Shown piece by piece: positions 45,166 to 57,547 of a stretch of DNA of 64,000 nucleotides (within the stretch, counting starts at the first letter, position 1; every line of letters begins with the position of its first letter). The position numbers and the translations under genes were made by a program. Location of the stretch: contig JAPEVC010000030.1 of NCBI GenBank assembly GCA_027946555.1, forward strand, positions 124,001-188,000, read 5' to 3'. The notes under the pieces are model-generated. The model ran no database searches. It saw only the letters and a list, made by a program, of their open reading frames with translations, and had not been told where the DNA came from. This DNA comes from Gnomoniopsis sp. IMI 355080. Lineage: Eukaryota; Ascomycota; Sordariomycetes; Diaporthales; Gnomoniaceae.

Positions 45166-48100
45166 TGTGTCGTGATTCCCATCATTGCACGGCAAGTGTA
45201 CAATGAATCAGGTTTGGTAAATTTCACGGATGTCAAACAAATCGGGAGCTTTTTTTTCTTGGAGTTCGCATCGCGGGGCCGATTTGCAGAGTCACTGATA
45301 ACGATAAGCTGATGAGAATGGCACCGCTTTATTTACTTGGGTGGGTGACAGGTATAGTTTACCTTGGCCCACTACGATGTACAGTACAGTCAGTACCTGG
45401 GTATTTCGTCCAAAAGCTTGGGAATACGTAGTCTCACCTTTTTTAAGTCCCTTCATATCTGTACTCACCCATTCTCTATACTTTCGGGCCTTTTCCTTGT
45501 GAACTACCTAGTTCATTGAAACTTTTAATTGCTCGGACAACAAGTCTACAACTCGCACGGCCAGTGGCTGCACAATAATACACCAAGGTGACCATAGCGA
45601 ACGCTATCTTGGCGTCTGATGCCCATGTATAGTGCTTATTGCGGTGCAATATTTGAACAATGAAGACGGCCCTTGGTATTTTCGTAGTTGTGCGTGCTAT
45701 GCATAGACCTGAGGTACGAGCGCTGAATCTGCTCATCGACCTTGCTTCTGGCTTTGGGGACAGTATGACACCTGTCACGCTGCCTGACCCCTCTTTCTAT
45801 ATTTCCCAAAAGCAAAGATACATATGCGGCTTTTGACAGATGCTTCCCACCAACGGTGCTATGACACCTCATGCAAAAATACAAGCTAAAAGACATGCAG
45901 TCGCAACCGTTTCTCGCCACTAAAGATGCAGCAAAAAGTCGGTGAATGACTAGACTCTTTGAGCCTCATCCGCCTCATTCCTTCTGCAAGCACTTCGGAA
46001 GAATGCTCGATGGGCCTTGACGCTATTCGCTGATTTAATAAGCCCGCGCTGGCGATGCTAGCAGGCCACGAGTTGAGTGGGCATCTGCGTCGTAGATCCC
46101 CCGAAAGTCCCACTTAGGGAACTCGCCGCTGTGGGGTTGTCTGTCATAGAGCGAATCTTGATGATGTAGAGCGTAGACTGGGGATAGCACCAGACACTGC
46201 TCAGCCTAAGAGAGTGGCTTTTCCAGTATAAATGCCTATCTAGCTACCAGTCGTGTAAAGATTCGAAGGGTCAGTCCATACTTCAACCATGCAGACTACT
46301 AAAAATCACCAGTAGCCGCGCTACGCTTTCGAAATAGCAGAAGTTCGCGAGTCCCTGTGCTGTCAGATCTATCAAACCAGGATGGTTGCGCTCCCGCAGC
46401 ATCGGTGGAGACTCAAGATCCCTGGGTACATCTTTTCGGTGCTTCAGGCGGGCCGAGAACACTCTGATACCATTAGAGTTTCTCTGATTTACGGGACGAT
46501 CGACAACTTTCCGGTACGGTGGGATAGCCGAAGCTCATAGAGATTGACGACATCTCTGTCGAAGTTTGTGTCTGACTCCTCACCTGCCAGATGGGGTAGC
46601 CTGTTCCTGAGACCCTTTGTAATCGAGACACGAGACACGAGACAGAGGTACGATTACGGCGCAGGAGGGGACTCAACGCGCAGGGCCGATCGCATCCTCA
46701 GAGGGTTCGGCCGGAATCATGTGCTATCAATTGCCGTGTGGCGATCAAAACGCGGAGAAATTGACGATCGTTTGCCCCTTGCGATTGTCAATGGGCCTGT
46801 ATCATCGCAGTATAAAGGATTTAGACCGAATTTGAAAAAGACTTGCTCGAGTTCTTCAATCCGTATCATAAAGTGATTAGGTCCACTTCTTATAGTTGCC
46901 TTGGCGCCCAGCAGTCTTCCGCCTCTCCACCCTCGGCAGAATGGCAGAATTTGTTCTAATGCAGGTGTCGAGATTCAGGGCAGATGAGGTTACACATGAG
47001 GAGGGATAGTTTCAGGAACCCCATTGCAATGCGCGCATGCTGCAGCTAGGAGGGGTGCAGTCGTAGGTAGTAGCGCTGCTGCAGGACACGGCCGGACGGG
47101 ACATTTGGACTGGGAATCATGGGCATCGGATCCATCAGCCACCGATATTTCCAATGCTGCGATTGTAGCTGCAACTGCAATGCAACTTGCCGGCCTGCCT
47201 TCGCAGGCTCGAGGGCGAAGAAAGGGGCGAGGACGCGGAATGATGTTGTGAGGTACTCGTGACATAAGAAAATGTCGAACGACGAACACCTTCACTACCG
47301 GGGCTAATAGTTGCGTTGCGCCAAAGAGCCACCACGTGAGCGGTTGGGCTAGAGGCCAGTTTCGTAGCGCTTCTCTTCACCGCCGATGACGGATGTGTTG
47401 ATCTGCCGACTAAGCTGGCGATTTTTGTTTCTTTTCAAGCCACATGCAGAGTAGGCTTGGATTGGCTTGTCTAGGTCTGAGGTTGCGACTGGGCAGGCAC
47501 AGCTTCGGAAAGCAGCCGGGAGCGTGGTGTTATTTGGAACAAGATGTGGGAGACGTATCCGCGAATGATCGGCTGGGCTGGCAACGTGTATTTCTGTAGG
47601 CAAGTAAATAATACACTATAAGATGCAATTTCCGTCATACAATGCCTTGGTCTTTTACCCGCTGGTTGCCACAAGGCCCACAGAGCAAAGGAGTGAAAAC
47701 AGAGTTAGTACCTGGTAGACTCGACTATTAGTGCAGCAGGGTCCAGGGGCTGAAGGAGGTGCAAAGCAGACTTGCCGTGCAGGTGTGGTCTCCACGATTG
47801 ACCCCTGCTCCAGGGCCCAGGGCGGGCGGTTGCGGCTCCTGCTTGGGCAAGTGGGAAAGTCGTAGCAGAGCCAGACAGCGCAGCACAGTGCCACTCTAAC
47901 AATCCATCCCCTCTCTCTACCCATCTAGGTAATCAATCCTTCTTGTTTATTCAATGTGCTTGACCGTTCCATTTGAACCACACTCTTTATTTCAATTTGC
48001 TTACGATTTTGATACGACCTCTGTTTCCTGTTTGCCCCCCTCTTGCTGCACCTGGCTCTCCAGGGCGCAAAGTGTGTGATATAGTTGTCAAACTATCGAG

Positions 48101-48546
48101 TGAGTCGAGATTCCTCTGACCCGTTCCATGTACGGCTGGATGCTGTTCCGTCCGGCTGGAAACAGCTCTGCGCGCGCCATTGTTCCGCTGGACGTCCCTC
48201 GACCGGACTCGCCAACTGCCTCAATCATCATCCGCAGTCGAGGCTAGATGAAGCCGCAAGGCATAAATCGACAGCCCAGCGCATGTGTCGAGGCAGCTTG
48301 TGATGATCGAGTCCATCACTGGCCCAGCCCTATCCCAGCCCTGGCATTCGCCCACCCCACCTTTGGGCCTGGTTCAGCAACAGTCCCGACACGAGACTGC
48401 TTCAGGTTTTGGAGAGTCTGTGATGCTGAACGTCGATGCTGATTGTTGCCCATCAAGAATAGTAGACCAGAGCTGAGCGTCGCGTCGGCTGTGTACGAAA
48501 TCCACGAATAAAGTTTCGAGTTGTACCATCAAGATAGTTGTGGAAG
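45166..48546. other. 3.4-kb intergenic region, no gene seen
   Basis: Divergent flanks of RPC2 and the PUF gene. ORFs at 46544, 47349 and others lack family similarity, splice partners and codon bias. A T run occurs at 45250-45257. A long leader or a non-coding RNA cannot be excluded. Confidence 0.45.
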
Positions 48547-48671
48547 ATGGACCCGAACGACACACGCTTTCGAGTCCAGCACTCGCCCCGAAGCGATGCC
48601 ACTGCCATGAACGCCTTCGTTTCTCCTCCCCGCAATCGTCTGTCGCAGACCTTCCAACACCAGCACCAGCA

Positions 48672-48703
<32 letters not shown>

Positions 48704-51700
48704 CGCAGCAGCAGCCGGCCCAAGACCCACGAACGAACTTGTCCCGCCGATTCACCACTGACTCGGGGCGTGTACCAACACTGTCTACAAATATTGCTGG
48801 CCCTCGCGGTCCGGAGGAGTACCAGGTGCGTAGCTGTGTGCTGGCGTCTGTGTGGTTACACTTGGCCAAAGTCAATGCGCGAACGGGAAGCTAGGAGTGC
48901 CATGCTCTATGCGCGATTGGCTTTCCCAACGTTCTCTTCTTATTATGATGTTCTTGACTGGACTTTGGCTGACCGTCCTCTTGATAGGCAATGCAACAAT
49001 TGCAATTGGTTCGTGTCCCTCCGAATTGGACCCAGCAACTCTCGGTAGAGCGCTTCTCAGGCGCTGGAGGGTGCTTGCGCTAGTGCTTCTGGCCGACCAG
49101 TGTCGACCCGCAGGAAAGGCCATCGCTGACAGTGTAGCAGATAGAAAAGAAGCGGCTGGAATTCGAGAGGATCCGGGAGCAGAAGCGCCTATTTGAGGCC
49201 GAGATGCAGAAGCATGAGATGGAGCTGTCGCAAATGGTCGAAGAGCATGGCAGATTGTCTGGACATCAGTCCGAGCCGACGACGCCCCCTGAATACCGCG
49301 AGACGACGACTGGCTTCCCTGGGGCCTTCTCCCGACCCAATGCGAACAGATATTCGCTGTCGAGTCTACAGTCGCCCCCGGGAATGTTGAACCGCTCTGC
49401 ACGGTCCGGCTCGATCCTCGCTTCGCCGCAGTCAGGCTTGTCTTTGGGTCGTGTCGCCTTTGACGACCAGCTACCACCGTGGTCGCAGCAGACTTCGAGG
49501 AGAAACAGTGACGAGGACGAGAAGGAGGAGGCTGTCCGGCAGGACCCCACGTCTCATCGGTCAACCAATGCGTATGTAAACCCCTTTTGTTTTTGAGATT
49601 TGGATGCCCCTGTTGTTTGGTGTGAAGGTGGTGTGTTGCTCCATGGCAGCCGCGCCATTGCCAGTTGACTTGCGCCTCGTGAGAATTCACAGGCGGGGCA
49701 ACGTGAAGGTCGACTCATTGAGTATCACGCTGTGAGAATAGCCTCTTCTTGTCCCGTTGTGGTGCTTGTTGCAGAACCACGTGGATCTCAGCGGCCTACT
49801 TGCGCGGCCAAAAGAATAAGTGGGAAAGCGCCGGTCTCATCGACCGCTTCGCCATCCAGGCTGGTTCGAACGTTATTCTGGCATATTCTGAAAGAGACTG
49901 TTGGAATTCTGCTTCCATCGAGCGCAAGTGGGGCTGCAGTCTCTCACAATAGCAACCATTGCGTCGTGAGAAACTGGCAACGGTTCTTCAACTACCAAAC
50001 CACACGGCCTTTTTTCTGAACCTTTCCTTCTCGACTTTCTTCTCTCTCCCCCCATTTCAACGTTGCGAAGCCTGAGCTCCTTTCTCTTGATCTCGCAAAC
50101 CCCCTCGCCATCATCGTACACATCCTGATTCCTTTCTCTTGGACTTGAGATATCTTCTCCATTTCCAGACCTATCCACCTACGCCTACTTCTTACTCAAA
50201 GCTGTTTGGCATTTGAGCAATACTTCTGAGCATCATCCTCGGCGCTGAGTTTCTCGATTGGGTCCAGCTTCCACGTACTTCCGCTTCTCACTCGCCGCAT
50301 CAACGTTACTGGACCATCCGCTAACCTCACACTGAGAACAGAGTCAATCGATATTCTATGCCAGTGACGAAATCTCGCACTGCATTTTACGACATCGAAA
50401 ATCTTGACCAAGCAGGAACGACTGGATTCCTCTTTCGTGACGACGACAGTGCCCCAGAAGGCAAACTCTACACACAAACAACCACCGACGACAACTTCCC
50501 GACCCTCATCCGTCAGACCAATATGGTAAGTGCTTTTTCCTCCTTTTTGATTTGCCCTCATAGTATCCTCACTTTGGCCGGCATATCACCTGAAATATTG
50601 CCGCAGCAAGCGCTCGCTGTATTGTCAACTGCAAGCAGCTTCGCTGGCAATTCCAGTTGGCTGGACTTGGCGGGCTGTTGTCGCTTCCCTCCTCCCATTG
50701 ATCGCGTTTCCCTTCACCACAACTTCAACTTGAACTCTGAGAAGACAGCTTCATCTGCTGTTGCCACGTCTCTCATTTACCAAACAACACGGGCAGAACG
50801 CCTTTTGAAGTTTGAGAATCCCTCAAACGTACCCGTCCTGTAGTCGCATTTGCAGCGCTTCTACCATCCCCACTGATCCTCACTGCGTCGCCCTTTCTCT
50901 TTTTGTGGTCGACTCACGTTCATCTTCCCTTTCAAGCCTTCCAATCATCCTCGTCGTCTTGTCTCGCGCCCCGCGTTCAAGTCACCTACCGGCAAGCTGG
51001 CACTCCCATTGTTCGAAGCCAGACCAGTCTGTCTTCGATCATCAAACCTTTTGAGCCAGACTCGCCAGCTCCTTCGATTAATTTCTCTTCTCGCACAAAC
51101 CCTCCAGCAAAGATGCTAACTCCCAGCTCCCAGTCGACCGCTGAGAACGCTACGATTGGTGCTCGTCCTGCCAAGTATCGTCACTCTCTTGAGATGATGG
51201 AGCAGCAGAAGTACAGCGAGGCGCTCTCTGACGCGTCTGCCGCCGCGAACAACGGCAGCGCCCTCACCACCCCGCCTAAGCTGCAGGCCTCGTTCTCTGC
51301 CAACGACGTCCCCACTCTCAAGCAGGTGTCGGGCTCAGGCGTTGGTACGACCCCCAACCACGCTGCTCAGCAGCACCTGCACAACCACAACGCCAGTATG
51401 GGCCGCATTCCTGCTGGTGCTCTCCGCCACAGCCGCGAGCTATCCGCCGACGGCCGTGACAACAACGCCACTGCCGGCTATCAGTCAATCGGTTCTACTC
51501 TGCACGCCAACGCCACGCCCTTCGTCACCCCCACTCAGGGTGTCGCGCAGGGTCCCGCCCTCAGCCAGGGTCCTCAGACTTCGACCCCAACCGCCATCGG
51601 CAACCCCCAGGGTGCGGCAGCCTTTGTCAATGGCTACTACAACAACAACCCTGGCAGCTACGTCTCCAACGCTTATGGCAACGGTCCCAACAGCTATGCT

Positions 51701-53670
51701 AGTACTGGCGGTTACAGCAGCACCGCATCTGCTGCTCTGGCTGGACCCTCTGGCTTCGCCAGCTCTGGCGCCACCATGAATTCTGCTAGCAACGGCGCTA
51801 TGAATGGTGGTCTCGCTGGCAACATGGGTGGTGGTGGCTTTAACGGCGGCCAAAATGGTGGTCAGCATACCTATCCTTTAGTGACCATGATGACCAACAT
51901 GAGTCTGAATGGCAACAACGGCTACTCTGCTGCCCAGGTGGCTGCTCAGGGCTACCCAGCTGCCAATTTCGCCGGCTACAACCCAGTCTACAGTGCTCAG
52001 CCTCGCGACAACCAGGCTCGCGTCGTGCAGACCCGGCGCCAGCAAGACACCGAAGGCAAGAACACATCTACCCCTTTCCCGTCTCGAACCATGCTAACAG
52101 TTTTGCAGGCATGGCCCCCTACAACAACCAGCCTCTGGAGACCTTCGGTGGCCGGATCTACCAGCTTTGCAAGGATCAGCACGGTTGCCGTTACCTCCAG
52201 AAGCAGTTGGAGAACCGTGACCCAGACCACATCCAGAAAGTCTGGCTCGAGACCTGCTCCCACGTCGTCGAGCTCATGACTGATCCCTTTGGCAACTACC
52301 TCTGCCAAAAGCTCTTCGAGTTCTGCAACGACAGCCAGCGCACTATCCTTGTCCAGAATGCATCTCAGGACATGGTTCGCGTCGCTCTTAACCAGCACGG
52401 CACTCGCGCCTTGCAGAAGATGATTGAGAACCTTTCGAACCATGACCAAGTCAAGATCATCATCAATGCACTCGGAGAGCGTGTCGTTGACTTGATCCAG
52501 GATCTCAACGGCAACCACGTCATTCAGAAGTGCTTAAACAAGCTCAACTCTGCAGACGCTCAGTTCATCTTCGATGCCGTTGGCAAGTCCTGCGTTGACG
52601 TCGGCACTCACCGTCACGGCTGCTGTGTGCTTCAGCGCTGCATCGATCACGCTGAGGGTGAGGACAAGGCGAAGCTCGTTCATGCTATTACCCAACACGC
52701 TCTCGTCCTGGTTCAGGATCCCTTCGGCAACTATGTCATCCAGTACATCATCGACCTCAACGAGCCTGGTTTCACCAACCCTATCGTTGGCCGCTTCCTT
52801 GACAATGTCGTGGACCTGTCCCGTCACAAGTTCAGCTCCAACGTAATTGAGAAGTGTTTGCGGTGCGCCTCGGACGACTATAAGGACATGATTGTGAACT
52901 CGCTGCTGGTGTCTGGCAAGATGAATGACCTTGTCCGCGACCAGTTCGGCAACTACGTTATTCAGACGGCCCTCGACAATGCCACCGTGCCTATGAAGCG
53001 GCAGCTGATCGATGCTATCCGTCCCATCATCCCAAGCGTCCGCAACACTCCCTTCGGTCGCAAGATCCAGCACAAGATTCACACGTGGGAGGGCAGCAGC
53101 AGCTTCGCGGCTACTCGACTTGCCAACTCTCAGCACACTGCCGTTGATGTCACTCATGGTCAGAGTTCCCGTCGTGATGGAAACTCTCAGCCGACGTCAG
53201 GAGATGATTCAGACCTGTCTCCTGCTTACCAGACCCGCACCAATGGTGTGAATGGCAGACGCAGTGGTCAAGACTTCACCCACGCCTCACAGGTGAAGCT
53301 TCCATCCCAGGGACCTCAGCAGACCCAGGGCTTTGTCTCTCCTCAGCGTGCCCAGCAGAGCGACGACTATGCTTCTACCCCTCAGCTTGCTCAGCAGAAC
53401 CCAGGCTATGCCTCCACTCCCCAGCTTGTCCACAACCAGGGCTTTACTCCCAGCCCTCAGCGTGCTCAACAGAACCAGGGCTATGTTCATACCCCTCAGC
53501 GTGGTCTACAGAGCCAGGGCTATGCTCCTCCTCAGCAGTTCTCCAACCGCTTCGGAGGCTCGCCCTATGCCCGTGGTTCACCTGGCGCCAATGGCGCTCT
53601 CGGCAATGGCGTCCCTCAGAACTTCAGCGCTCCTGGTGTCTCTGAGAACGGTGAGCAGAACTTTTTCTGA
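48547..53670 (+). CDS. Pumilio/PUF-family RNA-binding protein (Puf4/Mpt5-like)
   Basis: I reconstruct six exons: 48547-48825, 48988-49008, 49141-49571, 50342-50525, 51113-52055 and 52109-53670 (1139 residues). Exons 1-3 encode polyglutamine and a coiled coil (EEYQ-AMQQLQL-IEKKRLEFERIR), with exon 2 only 21 nt. The 770-nt intron 3 has donor GTATGT, branch site GCTAACC and acceptor AACAG, and phase is kept into NRYSMPVTKSRTAF. Exon 4 ends at a GTAAGT donor in phase 0. The start of exon 5 is the weakest point: AAAG|ATG at 51113 or CCAG|ACC at 51023 both keep frame, and 51113 could also start a shorter protein. The last intron is GC-AG (GAAG|GCAAGA) with a TGCTAAC branch site. Eight PUF repeats follow (IYQLCKDQHGCRYLQKQL; DPFGNYLCQKL; NQHGTRALQKM; DLNGNHVIQKCL; THRHGCCVLQRC; DPFGNYVIQYI; HKFSSNVIEKCL; DQFGNYVIQTAL). 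PUF proteins bind mRNA 3' UTRs and control decay and translation. The tail has Gln/Pro-rich near-repeats. Confidence 0.8.
48661..48718 (+). repeat. CAG/CAA repeat encoding polyglutamine
   Basis: Mixed CAG and CAA codons give a Gln run broken by His and Pro. The mixed codons probably reduce slippage compared with pure CAG. Confidence 0.9.
49572..50341 (+). other. 770-nt intron 3 of the PUF gene (predicted)
   Basis: Boundaries are GTATGT and GAGAACAG with GCTAACC about 15 nt before the end. An alternative acceptor at 49765 would add about 60 codons (TTWISAAYLRGQ) and then stop, giving a short protein without PUF repeats. C/T-rich tracts at 50020-50160 could be a second promoter and leader. Confidence 0.6.
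53300..53530 (+). repeat. Degenerate tandem repeat in the PUF C-terminus
   Basis: Five to six units of about 15-18 codons share the pattern P-Q-x-x-Q-Q-x-x-G-Y/F (QGFVSPQRAQQ, PGYASTPQLVH, QGYVHTPQRGL). DNA identity between units is moderate, so this is an old or selected repeat. Confidence 0.75.
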
Positions 53671-55922
53671 TCTGCTTCCGTTGTACAACATCACTAGCAG
53701 CCCAGGCCTGGCTGTATAGAATTATTTTCCCTTCAGCAATCCAAAATGGCATTGATTGATTCGACTTTCATGCTCTGCCTTTTCAGACTGGCGTTCTGGA
53801 CCAGGGTCCCTCAAATCATGAGATGGACAACGACGTCAATGACCACAATCAGCATCAACTCACTTTTCTTCTTCGACGACAAATGATGGCATTTTGCGAT
53901 GGATCTTGGTAGACTGGAAGCATTTCTCAGCTACACCACATGTGGTGGCTCATAAGTTGCTGCACTGCGTTGCAATGGAGTCTGTGCCGTGGCAAAGACT
54001 GCAATCCATCTGCTTACTGCTAGTTTGTGCAATCGTCGGTACTTCCTGCAATCGTCAGTACTTTCACAGCATGGGTCGGGCTGTTTCTTTAGAAAGCTTG
54101 TCTGCATTTCGCTGCTCGCATTTCCAGAGGCCAAAAAGTCAAAAGATCTTTCGTACTCAGCTGTTGAAGGGCTTGAATAGTTTCTGCATTGGTCTACTTC
54201 TTGTCTGGTTCGATCTGAAAACAAACCGCTTTGGTTTCGGCCTCATGATGGGCTGTCGTTATTCAGATTTATGCCAGGCAGACAAGTATCACAGCTGCTT
54301 GATTCTCTAATCATTGGCCCTCTTCACGCTGCCAAAAGCAAATTCTCGCACAGGTCATACACTTCTTTTCTAGTTAGTATTAATGATCTGTACCATACTT
54401 CTAGGGCATTTGATGCCATTGTGCTGATAGTCTGTGTGATGTGTGATTGTATGCTTACCCTGTTGCTATAAGCTTCTCTGCCAGGTCTCATGCTCCCCGT
54501 TGCTGCCTTTGAGTCCATTTGTCTCATACTGAAATTGATGTGCTTGAATCTGCTAAATCCACCAAGCTGTGGCTTGCTTTCCCTCGAGCCACAAGCGATA
54601 TTCCAGCTCAAGCATCAGATACCTACTTATGGGAAAAGCAGAAGGTCTTGTGGGACTGGAACCTGGAAGACAGAACAAAGCCCCTTAAGAGACCTTGTAT
54701 CTGCGAATACAGGCATTCATTGCACCAGCACTGACTGGCCTTCTGCGGAACCCTGAGATAAGCATGTTGGTGCGGTATACCAAGCAAGCAATAATGATGC
54801 AGATGGCCCTTTAGACCAAACATCTACCCGAGAGAGCTATTCTTCACTGTACCGTTCAATCCTCTGCCATCCTCTTTTGGTCTTTTATAGAGTCAGGCAA
54901 GGTGGCCTATGGAATGTTGATCGCTCTCATGTGTGTAATAAGATAACCTCCTTCCCGAGACGCTGTATACCCCCAAGGCTGTGACTCTAGTCTCGCCGGT
55001 TTGTTATCATGAGAGCTTCCAATGTCGCACATTCTGCTCTGCGCGCACTCAATACCACACAGTTGTGACACTTTGATTCCACATAACCCATTCCACCCTG
55101 TGGGCTCTGCAAGAATGTGCACCAGGTAGTTTGTTGGTGGCTCGCGTCTGGCTTCTGCGAGAGGCCTACCATATTGCCGCAGCTATCCAAGTCAGTGACC
55201 CATTTAGTGACCACTGCAACGAACGTGTTTGAGATATGGTGCAAGGAGGCTGCTGCGTGGTGGCTGCATACACAAAGGCGGAACACGTGTCGGGCTCGCT
55301 AGCGAGATGCTGGTTGCCAATCCATTGCTTCGCGATGGACGGACGGGGTCGTCTTCGAGCGACCCGTGAGACCGACAATCGTGCTTGTTCGGCTTACAGT
55401 TCCTCTGTACAGCATGGTTGAATATCGTGATATCCGGAATGGGTGCGCGAAGCTAAGAAACGGTTGCTGTACCATGTCCGGCGAAACGCAGTTTGTCGAA
55501 GGAGCATAGGATGATGGCGCCCGAGCACTCATTTTATGAAGCTATCATACGGTCAGTCCAACGAGGGGCAATACTCTTCGTCTACTCCCGTAGGAAAGTG
55601 AGCTAGAGTCTAAAGTCTCTCCCATCGAGCAATCAGTATTGTGTCACAGAGTTCTAGAGACAAAGTTCGGGTCGGGCAGCAATGCCGTAATTCGTGGTAT
55701 TTCCGATTTTTTGCTATCGTGAACGCCTAAAGTCCGCATCCATGCAGTGCCCTTAATATAAAATGACCCTTTGTCGTTTTGGCCATGACCAACTCCCTTG
55801 CCCTGCTCATTCCTATGAAACAGGAGAAAACCTTGTGTAGCAAGAGAACCACAACCTCCACACTGAGCAACACCAAACCCCAACCATAGCCTTCCCAAGC
55901 AGCAGCGTCAGGGGCGAGCTGC
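53671..55922. other. 2.25-kb convergent intergenic region, no gene seen
   Basis: It contains the presumed 3' UTR of the PUF gene and the 3' flank of the L15 gene. Only short ORFs without supporting features were found. Confidence 0.5.
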
Positions 55923-56925
55923 TTATCGGTAGCGCCAGAGGGAGAGGGTGTTGTGCTTCTTCCAGGTCTTCCTGCGGCCGGCCTGGGTCTTGGTGTAGCG
56001 GTGGCCCTTGTTGAGACCACGGGACTTCTTGCCGGTGGCGGTGAGGCCGCGAGACTCGCGGTGCTTGTGGACGGGGTTGACGATCCAGTTGATGCGGGGG
56101 TCAATGCGGATGGCCTTGTGCTGGGGGTCAACGAGGATGACCTCGTAGTACTTGTAGGTGGAGTCCTGGTTGATCCAGTAGGAGTTCAGGACGCGCAAAT
56201 TGGCGCAACGGCGGCCAACACGCTCCTCAGCGGTGGACTTGAGAGAGCGCTGGTACTTGAGTTGGTTGATACCCTGGTTGGTGGGCTTACCTGTGGAGAG
56301 AGAAGAAAACGAGAAGGTCAGTTTCTTTCTGCATTCGCCATGATGGTACGGAACGTCGATTCCGGACTCAAAGAAGGCATCACAACTACGTACCATAGGT
56401 AGCACCCTTGGGGGCAGGTCGCTTGCGACCACCACGGCGGACGCGGACACGGTAGATAACATAGCCCTGCTTGGCCTTGTAACCAAGACGACGAGCCTTG
56501 TCGGGGCGGGATGGGCGCGAGGCGCGGTGGATGACGTTCAACTGACGGAGCTATATTGATGCACTCTCAGCTAATGTTCACAGAGTGTATAGCAAGGGCG
56601 GGCGTTTGTCTGCTTCCTTGTCGACGGAGCCCCGGGTGAAGAGGGCGAGCGACGAAGGAGTGCAAGGCAAAACGGACCCCGTCCACATGTTCTGCGCGAT
56701 TGAAATGGTTCGGCGGTTTTTAACGTACTTCCCAGCAGCGGACACGCAGCAGGAACTGCAGAATGTCGCTCTGCTTCTTCTTCTGAAGCTCCTCGACGTC
56801 TGTGGTATTATTTTGTCAGTTGGGTTGTCTTGTTCTCGCTGTCTGGCTCGATTGGAATAGGGTAAAGTCGGTCAGGAGATCGAGTCGGTGGAGGTTCGCG
56901 AGGACGTACACTTGAGGGCACCCAT
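55923..56925 (-). CDS. RPL15: 60S ribosomal protein L15 (eL15)
   Basis: Four exons, 56925-56910, 56799-56729, 56550-56394 and 56290-55923, give 203 residues, the standard length. Exon 1 is 16 nt and encodes MGALK. Conserved segments are YVEELQKKKQSDILQFLLR, RRLGYKAKQGYVIYRVRVRR, RRCANLRVLNSYWINQD, and the basic end GHRYTKTQAGRRKTWKKHN. L15 is a core protein of the large ribosomal subunit near the exit side. All three donors are the same hexamer, GTACGT, and phase is kept at each junction. The short first exon and several introns are typical of fungal ribosomal protein genes. Confidence 0.97.
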
Positions 56926-57547
56926 GGCTGCTGTTGGTCCGAAGAAAGGTCAATTAGAGAATGCTCGTCGGCAAAATGAATGTCGTGAGGTCGGAGGCAA
57001 CGTACCAACTTGTAAGGGCTGAGTTTTACCTGGGTGGTGATGGGGGCGGTTAGTCGGAACGAGGAGGGCAGAGCAGTCGTTTGGCGAGAAATCAGAAGTT
57101 GCAGTCTGACTAGGGCAGAGCGATCGAAATTCTCGTCCTTGTGGATCCTGCACTGATTGGCTGGCTTGGACCCACTTCAAAGTCACGAGACTCTTGGCTA
57201 AACCGATACTTGGCGTGGGCCCCGACAATAATGGAGAAGCTGCCGGCAAAATACACTGCGTCCTCGTCCTGCTCAACAGATTCCATCAATTCATTGCGTA
57301 AACTAGACTGGACCACAACCCATTTTTTCATTCACCACATCATGGTTTGAGTGGTAGCAAGCCCTGAGAGAGGTTCAGCGCAGAGATGCGATATGGCATA
57401 CGCTATACGTTGTATACGGTGTGGCTAGGGGGTAGCAATCTTTTTTGTATGCTAAGATATGGCTAAATTTACAAGCATGCAGTAAAAGGCTCGCATCGAT
57501 TCACGGTAATTTCACCGTCAATATGTCCACCGTGTAGATTTTTTTGA
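56926..57547. other. Intergenic, promoter side of RPL15
   Basis: This holds the upstream region of RPL15 and the 3' flank of the next minus-strand gene. No supported ORF. An upstream non-coding exon of RPL15 is possible but not shown. Confidence 0.45.

Noticed and set aside
49749..49952. Possible last exon (TTWISAAYLRGQ) ending a short Gln-rich protein
   Set aside because: The longer intron to 50341 has a better branch site and matching phase, and it links to sequence continuing into the PUF protein.
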